A stretch of DNA of 5,660 bases from Lachnoclostridium sp. UBA933 (lineage in GTDB: Bacteria; Bacillota; Clostridia; Lachnospirales; Lachnospiraceae), in assembly GCA_002293545.1 (NCBI GenBank), contig DBDL01000143.1, positions 864 to 6,523 on the forward strand, read 5' to 3'. Below, in pieces: positions 1 through 5,660 of this stretch. The position numbers were made by a program, and so were the translations under genes. Numbering within the stretch: the first letter of the stretch is position 1; each line of letters begins with the position of its first letter. The notes under the pieces were generated by a model that was not told the origin of the DNA, made no database searches, and saw only the letters and a list, made by a program, of their open reading frames with translations.

Positions 1-590
1 TGACAGCCGCCGTTTATGCAAGGCAATTGGCGGGAGATGATGTGGGATTCATTGAGGGTTATACAAGAAAATTCAATTACCCGGACGAAAGTATGGTGAA
101 GTCGGAAAGGGATTTGAAAAAGCTCGGAATAAAAACATATTTTTGTTCTAATGTATGTGCTTTGTACGATAAGAGCAAGTATCAGGAATTGGGCGGATTC
201 GTAAAGAAAACGATTTTTAATGAAGATATGATTATGGCGGCGGAAATCATCGGAGCCGGGTATCAAATTGCCTATGCGGCAGATGCGAAAGTATTTCATG
301 CACACCGGTATACTTACCGGCAGCAGTTTGCGAGGAACTTTGATATGGCTGTTTCACAGCGCCAGTATCGCCGCATATTTGAAAATATAAAATCCGAAAA
401 TGAGGGATTGAAGCTTGTAAAAAAGACGTTTCAATATTTATGTAAATCAGGAAAGCTTTATTTGCTGCCGGACTTGGTTTTACAGAGTGCCTTTAAGCTG
501 TTGGGTTATAAGCTTGGGAAGCGGTATGATAAGTTCCCCCGATGGTTTGTCCGGAAATGTTCTATGAATAAATGGTATTGGACAGATTAA
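1..590 (+). CDS. GT2 glycosyltransferase, rhamnosyltransferase-like (5'-truncated by window)
   Basis: This is the C-terminal part (195 residues; first full codon at position 3) of a family 2 glycosyltransferase. Such enzymes transfer a nucleotide-activated sugar to a growing surface polysaccharide at the cytoplasmic face of the membrane. The visible part begins with TAAVYARQL, followed by FNYPDES (codons about 78-98), which resembles the GRQ / NYP segment of dTDP-rhamnose-using rhamnosyltransferases. Then come CSNVCALY, an ELGGF segment and NEDMIMA at 219-239, whose ED pair is the expected acceptor-site acid. The AYAADAKVFHAHRYT stretch and a basic C-terminal tail complete the fold. The frame is open to the window edge and the family motifs before TAAVYARQ are missing, so the true start lies upstream; the TTG at 27 is not the start. 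A second GT2 gene and an LCP gene follow, supporting a cell-wall or capsule polysaccharide role. The rhamnose donor is inferred from family resemblance only. Confidence 0.85.
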   Translation, partial: TAAVYARQLAGDDVGFIEGYTRKFNYPDESMVKSERDLKKLGIKTYFCSNVCALYDKSKYQELGGFVKKTIFNEDMIMAAEIIGAGYQIAYAADAKVFHAHRYTYRQQFARNFDMAVSQRQYRRIFENIKSENEGLKLVKKTFQYLCKSGKLYLLPDLVLQSAFKLLGYKLGKRYDKFPRWFVRKCSMNKWYWTD

Positions 591-596
591 GTTATG

Positions 597-628
597 ATGC
601 CGGTACTTAAAAACAGAAATACCGGCGT
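597..628 (+). repeat. Intergenic inverted repeat (hairpin) between the two glycosyltransferase genes
   Basis: GCCGGTA at 599-605 is perfectly complementary to TACCGGC at 620-626. The stem extends to 9 pairs with a T-G wobble and an A-T pair (597-605 with 620-628), around a 14-nt A-rich loop. It begins 6 nt after the upstream stop codon and ends 8 nt before the AAAGGAGG ribosome binding site of the next gene. No T-run follows on either strand, so it is a poor intrinsic terminator. An mRNA-stabilising or processing hairpin is more plausible, but its function is unknown. Confidence 0.5.
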
Positions 629-651
629 AATGCTGTAAAGGAGGATATCGG

Positions 652-1572
652 ATGCAAACGGTTCATATTGTATTGGCGGCATATAATGCGGAAAAATACT
701 TGCGTGAGCAATTGAATTCTATCCTGACAGGATATTATAAGGATATTACAATTGAAATCTGTGACGACGCCTCGGCTGACGGAACGGTTCAGATTGCGAA
801 AGAATACGTATCGAAATATCCCGGTATTGTATTTTTACATGAAAATAAAAGCAATATAGGCTATCGGCATAATTTTCTGGAGGGGATAAAAAGAAGTAAA
901 AGTCCGTATATTATGCTGTGTGACCAGGATGACATATGGCTGAAACATAAGATACGAAACACATTGGATAAGATGAGAGAGGTCGAAGCAAACGCAGCGG
1001 GCAGACCGGTTCTTATTTTTACCGATGCGATACTGTATGACGGAGAAAAGAAAAAAAAGACAGGTTCCTTTCATAAATCAAGTCATCTGGATGTGTCAAA
1101 GGTCGATATTTCCCATCTTTTGATGGAAAATAAGGCAATCGGCTGTACGGTGATGATAAATAAATATATCCTTCCATTTCTTGAAATTCTTCCCGATGAG
1201 ATTCGTGTCCATGACTGGTGGCTGGCATTGATTTGCTCTGCTTTTGGAAAAATCGGGTATCTTGAAAGCAAGACATTGCTTTATCGTCAACATTGTGATA
1301 ATATAATAGGCAGTGCGTCATTTTTTAAATATGTGAAGCACCGGACCGCCATGTTGAAAGAGCAGCGTGACATACTGGATTTGACATATAAGCAGGCGGC
1401 AGTATTTTATAAGCTGTTTGCGTCACAAATGACGTCCGGGACAAGAAATAAAGTAAAGCAGTTTGCAATGATTCCGGAGATGGGGTTTTTAAAAAGAAGG
1501 ACATGCTGTTTAAGAAACGGCTACTTAAAATCTGGTTTGACCAGAAACACAGCGCTGATGCTTATCTTATAA
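652..1572 (+). CDS. GT2 family glycosyltransferase, DQDD/HDWW rhamnosyltransferase type
   Basis: A complete 306-residue cytoplasmic glycosyltransferase of family 2. The N-terminal Rossmann-like nucleotide-sugar domain has the VLAAYNAEKYL opening (residues 7-17), CDDASADGT (37-45) for nucleotide binding, and CDQDDIWLKHK (90-100), the DXD-type metal/sugar site. HDWWLAL (187-193) supplies the likely catalytic acid D188, and YRQHCDNIIG (211-220) follows. The basic C-terminal stretch ending RNTALMLIL is usual for this subgroup, so the gene appears full length and not frameshifted. The subgroup includes many enzymes adding rhamnose to O-antigen or wall polysaccharides; the exact sugar and linkage cannot be read here. 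The start is fixed by a near-perfect AAAGGAGG at 637-644, 7 nt before the ATG. It lies 61 nt after another GT2 gene and 79 nt before an LCP gene, and is probably co-transcribed with both. Confidence 0.9.
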   Translation: MQTVHIVLAAYNAEKYLREQLNSILTGYYKDITIEICDDASADGTVQIAKEYVSKYPGIVFLHENKSNIGYRHNFLEGIKRSKSPYIMLCDQDDIWLKHKIRNTLDKMREVEANAAGRPVLIFTDAILYDGEKKKKTGSFHKSSHLDVSKVDISHLLMENKAIGCTVMINKYILPFLEILPDEIRVHDWWLALICSAFGKIGYLESKTLLYRQHCDNIIGSASFFKYVKHRTAMLKEQRDILDLTYKQAAVFYKLFASQMTSGTRNKVKQFAMIPEMGFLKRRTCCLRNGYLKSGLTRNTALMLIL

Positions 1573-1651
1573 GAATCGGGTTAAGACAAGCGGTTATAAA
1601 ACAGAGCGATAATACGGTAAAGAAACATATGATTAAGATTGGGGGCAGAAC

Positions 1652-2707
1652 ATGGCAAAACAAAAGGCAAGACAAAAAAAGAAGAAAAAAGTCTGGAAAA
1701 AAATATTCTTTGTCTTTGGATTGGTTTTTTCCGCCGTAACGGGGAGCATACTGGCAACCGCCAAGTGGAATCTGGATCAGAGGCTGGGGTTAATGCAATA
1801 TGATGAAAAAAGTGCATTAAGGAGTGTGGATTTAGAAGGGATTGACGTTGCGTTCGATTCGGATATTGTCAATGTCCTTTTAGTCGGGATTGACAGCAGC
1901 ACTAATAAAAAGAGAAGCAGCAGCACCATTAACCGGTCAAATTCCCAAAACACAGATACCATGATGATTGCAACCATGGATTTGAAAAATAAAAAGCTGA
2001 AAGTAACTTCCCTGATGCGTGATCTGTATGTGCCGATTGCCGAGCCGAAAAATGCGGACGGAAAATTGAATTCGGCTTTTTCATCAGGCGGGATTGAGTG
2101 CCTTTATAAGACGATTGCACAGAACTTCGGTGTAAAGCTGGATGCGTATGCTTTGATTAATTTAGATGCGTTTACCGACTTGGTAAATGAGATTGGCGGT
2201 GTGGAGCTGACACTGACCGAATCGGAGGCTTATAACCTGAATAACACAAATTATATCATCAAAAAAAGACACCGCAATTTAAAAGCAGGAAAACAAGTAT
2301 TGAACGGGTATCAGGCGATGGGATACTGTCAGATTCGCCACGGAAAAAGGGGCGATCCGAATTGGGGAGTTTACAGCTTGTCGGGGAAAGCAGACGATTA
2401 CGGAAGGACAGAACGGCAGAGGTTATTTATGCAGGCATTGTTTAAGAAAGTGAAGTCAATGTCACTCAACCAATGGATGGATTTGGCAAAGGTGATACTG
2501 CCGAATATCAAAACGGATATCAAAACGGGTGAGATTTATAAATATGCCGTCAACATTATTAAAATCGGGACAACAGAAGTAGAGCAGTACAGAGTTCCGG
2601 CGGATGGAATGTTCCAGTCGCAGATGATTAATGGTCAGGATCAATTGGTGCCTGATTTGCCGAAAACGAAGGCGGAAATTCGTAAAAATATTTTTGGAAA
2701 GAAATGA
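1652..2707 (+). CDS. LytR-CpsA-Psr (LCP) family cell-wall glycopolymer transferase
   Basis: A 351-residue membrane-anchored protein. Residues 1-17 are very basic (K/R-rich) and are followed by one hydrophobic segment (about 18-37), giving a type II topology with the catalytic domain outside. LCP motifs appear in order: NVLLVGID (74-81), NTDTMMIATMD (100-110), SLMRDLYVPI (120-129, with the R-D pair), KLNSAFSSGG (138-147), YALINLDAF..LVNEIGGVEL (166-185), LNGYQAMGYCQIRHG (217-231) and DDYGRTERQRLFMQAL (248-263). Known members transfer polysaccharides or teichoic acids from undecaprenyl-phosphate carriers to peptidoglycan. The position directly behind two glycosyltransferase genes fits that job. 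The ATG follows a G-rich TGGGGG Shine-Dalgarno about 6 nt upstream. A Ser/Asn/Lys-rich insertion (82-99) lies between the first two motifs. The ilvN start codon lies 7 nt after the stop. The family is certain; the polymer is inferred. Confidence 0.95.
   Translation: MAKQKARQKKKKKVWKKIFFVFGLVFSAVTGSILATAKWNLDQRLGLMQYDEKSALRSVDLEGIDVAFDSDIVNVLLVGIDSSTNKKRSSSTINRSNSQNTDTMMIATMDLKNKKLKVTSLMRDLYVPIAEPKNADGKLNSAFSSGGIECLYKTIAQNFGVKLDAYALINLDAFTDLVNEIGGVELTLTESEAYNLNNTNYIIKKRHRNLKAGKQVLNGYQAMGYCQIRHGKRGDPNWGVYSLSGKADDYGRTERQRLFMQALFKKVKSMSLNQWMDLAKVILPNIKTDIKTGEIYKYAVNIIKIGTTEVEQYRVPADGMFQSQMINGQDQLVPDLPKTKAEIRKNIFGKK
2505..2528 (+). repeat. Perfect 12-bp tandem duplication inside the LCP gene
   Basis: ATATCAAAACGG occurs twice back to back (2505-2516 and 2517-2528). 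Being a multiple of three, it keeps the frame and yields the repeated peptide IKTD-IKTG at residues 286-293. It may be a recent in-frame duplication or a chance result of similar codons. Confidence 0.7.
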
Positions 2708-2710
2708 GGG
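2707..2710 (+). promoter_or_regulatory. Short ribosome binding site of ilvN overlapping the LCP stop codon
   Basis: AGGG at 2707-2710 begins with the last base of the LCP TGA stop (2705-2707) and ends 4 nt before the ATG at 2715. The match is short and the spacing tight. Ribosomes finishing the LCP gene may therefore help initiate ilvN by translational coupling; that is inference. Confidence 0.45.
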
Positions 2711-2714
2711 TATT

Positions 2715-4246
<1,532 letters not shown>

Positions 4247-4291
4247 TACAGAGTAAAGCAAAATGCAAGCCGGCGCAAAGGTTTCATAAAT

Positions 4292-4303
4292 ATGGAACAA
4301 TGA
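4292..4303 (+). promoter_or_regulatory. Possible three-codon leader ORF (Met-Glu-Gln-stop)
   Basis: ATG-GAA-CAA-TGA lies in the upstream copy of the direct repeat, with AAAGG (4277-4281) about 10 nt before it. Its stop overlaps another ATG (4300-4302, as ATGA) that is in frame with the sigma-like gene and would add 12 residues to it. Translation of this mini-ORF could therefore couple to the gene downstream. It may equally be a non-functional relic of the duplication. Confidence 0.2.
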
Positions 4304-4320
4304 ATCATATAAGTCGGCGC

Positions 4321-4325
4321 AGGGG
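4321..4325 (+). promoter_or_regulatory. Ribosome binding site supporting the start at 4336
   Basis: AGGGG at 4321-4325 lies 10 nt before the ATG at 4336, with a further GGA at 4329-4331. This, and the fact that sigma region 1.1-like sequence begins directly with MEQSKFL, favours 4336 over the in-frame ATG at 4300. The frame is also open further upstream, into ilvC. Confidence 0.5.
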
Positions 4326-4335
4326 TTTGGAAAAT

Positions 4336-5094
4336 ATGGAGCAAAGCAAATTTTTAAGCCAATGCAAGGATTTGATTGAATATGCAAGGGCGAATGAAAA
4401 CAAACTAACCAAGAAAGAGATCAAAAATTACTTCAGTGATATGAGGCTGTCTGACAAACAGCTTCATTCTGTATACGCATTTTTAACGGAAAACCACATT
4501 GAGATTACTCATTATATAAAACCGAAAGCAGAAAAATCCGAGCCGGATTCGGTCTATTTAAAAATCTATAAAAATGAGCTGAAGCATCTCCCGGTGCCGG
4601 CAGAAGAAGAAATGGAGGAATATTACCGGAAGCTTCAGGACGGTGACAGCAGCATCGTTCATGCGGTGATTGAAAGTTTTTTGAAAAGGGTGGTTACCAT
4701 TGCAGGCAAGTACAGGAACCGGGGAGTTTTACTTGAGGATTTGATTCAGGAAGGGAATCTGAAATTAATCTCCTGTGTAAATCAGATGCTTGGGAAAAAA
4801 TCAAAAACCTCTCCGAAAAAACAAATAGAACGGGCAATCAAATCCCATCTGATATCCCTGGTTGACGAAGCAATGAATGACGGCGGAAAAGAAAACACCA
4901 TTCTGGCAAAGACGAACCTGGTATATGAAGCGACAAAAATATATGCGGAGGAAAACGGAACGGTGGCAAATATTCATGAGCTTGCAGAATATACAAAAAT
5001 AAGCGAAGAAGAAATATTGGATATTATTGATCTGTCATTAGATGAAATCAAACTGGGGGAATGTCACCATGAACAAAAACAAAAACCTATTTGA
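4336..5094 (+). CDS. Sigma-70-like protein lacking promoter-recognition parts (degenerate RpoD-like)
   Basis: A 252-residue protein that looks like the front two-thirds of a primary sigma factor. Residues 5-57 (LIEYARAN, KKEIKNYFSDM, LSDKQLHSVYAFL, HIEI) resemble region 1.1. Residues 70-102 (PDSVYLKIYKNEL, PAEEEMEEYYRKLQDGD) resemble region 1.2. Residues 106-146 (ESFLKRVVTIAGKYRNRG and LLEDLIQEGNLKLI) match regions 2.1-2.2, including the helix that binds the polymerase beta' clamp. The aromatic segment FSTYATWWIRQ (regions 2.3-2.4), which melts and reads the -10 box, is replaced by a Lys/Ser-rich stretch (154-180) with no Trp, Phe or Tyr. Residues 193-237 (NLVYEATKIYAEENGTVANI, ELAEYTKISEEEILDIIDLSLDEI) resemble region 3, and region 4 (-35 binding) is absent. 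It may bind core polymerase without directing transcription, perhaps as a regulator, or be a decayed sigma gene. Its end overlaps the mutY start. Function unknown. Confidence 0.75.
   Translation: MEQSKFLSQCKDLIEYARANENKLTKKEIKNYFSDMRLSDKQLHSVYAFLTENHIEITHYIKPKAEKSEPDSVYLKIYKNELKHLPVPAEEEMEEYYRKLQDGDSSIVHAVIESFLKRVVTIAGKYRNRGVLLEDLIQEGNLKLISCVNQMLGKKSKTSPKKQIERAIKSHLISLVDEAMNDGGKENTILAKTNLVYEATKIYAEENGTVANIHELAEYTKISEEEILDIIDLSLDEIKLGECHHEQKQKPI
5055..5060 (+). promoter_or_regulatory. Ribosome binding site of mutY inside the sigma-like gene
   Basis: GGGGGA at 5055-5060 lies 8 nt before the ATG at 5069 and fixes the mutY start inside the last codons of the upstream gene. The G-run encodes part of the LGE residues of the sigma-like C-terminus. 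A nearby ATG at 5061 is in another frame and ends after three codons. Confidence 0.55.
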
Positions 5095-5660
5095 TTTGTC
5101 CGGTTTTACGGCGCCGCTTCTTTCCTGGTATGATGAAAACAAGCGCAGTATGATTTGGCGTGACAATCCTACGCCGTATAATGTATGGGTTTCGGAAATC
5201 ATGCTGCAGCAAACCCGTATCGAAGCAGCAAAAGCATATTTTGTACGCTTTATGGAAGTCCTGCCGACAACACGGCATCTGGCGGAAGCAGAAGAAGAAG
5301 TCCTGATGAAGCTGTGGGAAGGGCTTGGGTATTATCACCGTGCCAGAAATTTAAAGAAAACAGCGGAGGTTTTGATTGAGAGATATGACGGTCAATTGCC
5401 CGCGGATTACGATTGCCTGATTGATTTGCCGGGTATCGGACCCTATACGGCAGGAGCCATTGCCTCGATTGCATACGGCATCAAAGCGCCTGCGGTAGAC
5501 GGCAACGTACTTCGGGTAATTATGCGGTATACAGACTGCGATGAGGATATCGGAAAAGCCCCTCTTAAAAAGAGGGTGGAGAAGTCCTTAGCCGCGGTTA
5601 TGCCCGACAGACCGGGGGATTTTAATCAGGCAATCATGGAGCTTGGCGAAGTGATATGCA
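5069..5660 (+). CDS. mutY: A/G-specific adenine DNA glycosylase (3'-truncated by window)
   Basis: The first 197 codons of MutY, which removes adenine mispaired with 8-oxoguanine and so prevents G:C to T:A mutations. The catalytic domain is clear: MIWRDNPTPYNVWVSEIMLQQTR (28-50) holds catalytic Glu43; LWEGLGYYHRARNL (82-95) follows. The helix-hairpin-helix LPGIGPYTAGAIASIAYG (120-137) holds Tyr126, and PAVDGNVLRV (141-150) holds catalytic Asp144. The positions E43, Y126 and D144 coincide with the numbering of the well-studied Geobacillus enzyme, supporting the chosen start. FNQAIMELGEVIC ends the window, and Cys197 is the expected first [4Fe-4S] ligand. The remaining cysteines and the C-terminal 8-oxoG-recognition domain must lie beyond the edge. 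The gene starts 26 nt before the end of the sigma-like gene in a different frame, implying co-transcription and possible translational coupling. Confidence 0.96.
   Translation, partial: MNKNKNLFDLSGFTAPLLSWYDENKRSMIWRDNPTPYNVWVSEIMLQQTRIEAAKAYFVRFMEVLPTTRHLAEAEEEVLMKLWEGLGYYHRARNLKKTAEVLIERYDGQLPADYDCLIDLPGIGPYTAGAIASIAYGIKAPAVDGNVLRVIMRYTDCDEDIGKAPLKKRVEKSLAAVMPDRPGDFNQAIMELGEVIC

Larger units (their letters stand above)
4267..4344 (+). repeat. Imperfect direct repeat spanning a duplicated translation-start region
   Basis: Two 34-bp copies, 4267-4300 and 4311-4344, match at 27 of 34 positions without gaps and are offset by 44 bp. Each contains the core AAGYCGGCGCA, then a purine-rich GG-TTT block, then AATATGGARCAA. 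The second copy carries the start codon (4336) and first three codons (Met-Glu-Gln) of the sigma-like gene. The first copy carries the same ATG-GAR-CAA but is closed at once by TGA. The pattern suggests an old local duplication whose upstream copy has decayed or become a leader. The repeat lies almost entirely in the spacer between ilvC and the sigma-like gene. Confidence 0.75.

Noticed and set aside
1583..1613. A possible promoter before the LCP gene: AAGACA (1583-1588) and GATAAT (1608-1613).
   Set aside because: The -10 matches at 5 of 6 positions, but the -35 is weak and the 19-nt spacing is long. In an AT-rich 79-nt spacer this is expected by chance.
1503..1739. An open frame overlapping the end of the second glycosyltransferase and the start of the LCP gene, considered as a frameshifted glycosyltransferase tail or a small gene.
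   Set aside because: The glycosyltransferase already ends with a C-terminus typical for its subgroup (RNTALMLIL). The alternative frame has no family resemblance, no ribosome binding site, and its lysine-rich part only mirrors the A-rich LCP start.
2631..2714. An upstream in-frame start for ilvN at 2631, adding 28 residues.
   Set aside because: The extension overlaps the LCP coding sequence, is unlike any part of IlvN, and the start at 2715 gives the usual MRRMVLSILV beginning.
4247..4335. An intrinsic terminator for the ilvN-ilvC operon.
   Set aside because: The spacer has a small GCCGGC palindrome but no GC-rich stem of useful length followed by a T-run, so read-through into the sigma-like gene is more likely.

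Overview
The window is a compact stretch of bacterial chromosome with every gene on the + strand. Moderate-to-low GC, strong AGGAGG-type ribosome binding sites, an LCP-family cell-wall enzyme and the style of the proteins point to a Gram-positive Firmicute. A clostridial organism, possibly Lachnospiraceae, is my inference; no ribosomal or other taxonomic marker is present.

Left part (1-2707), cell-surface polysaccharide: the C-terminal part of a rhamnosyltransferase-like GT2 glycosyltransferase, a complete second GT2 enzyme of the DQDD / HDWW type, and a membrane-anchored LytR-CpsA-Psr (LCP) protein. The expected logic is that the transferases build a glycopolymer, probably rhamnose-containing, and the LCP enzyme moves it from its lipid carrier to the cell wall. 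This looks like the 3' end of a larger polysaccharide locus.

Middle (2715-4246), branched-chain amino acids: ilvN (acetolactate synthase regulatory subunit) starts 7 nt after the LCP stop and is followed at once by ilvC (class I ketol-acid reductoisomerase). The catalytic subunit ilvB and the dehydratase ilvD are not in the window, and no leader or terminator separates ilvN from the polysaccharide genes.

Right part (4247-5660): an 89-nt spacer holds an imperfect direct duplication of a translation-initiation region. It leads into a 252-residue protein that resembles the front of a housekeeping sigma-70 factor (regions 1.1, 1.2, 2.1-2.2 and 3). That protein has lost the aromatic promoter-melting/-10 segment and has no region 4. 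Its end overlaps by 26 nt the start of mutY (adenine DNA glycosylase), which runs off the window at its first predicted iron-sulfur cysteine.

The truncated sigma-like protein and the duplicated start region in front of it are the most unusual items. The rest is readily assigned to known families. No tRNA, rRNA, CRISPR array, insertion sequence or convincing intrinsic terminator was seen, and no gene-free stretch exceeds 90 nt.
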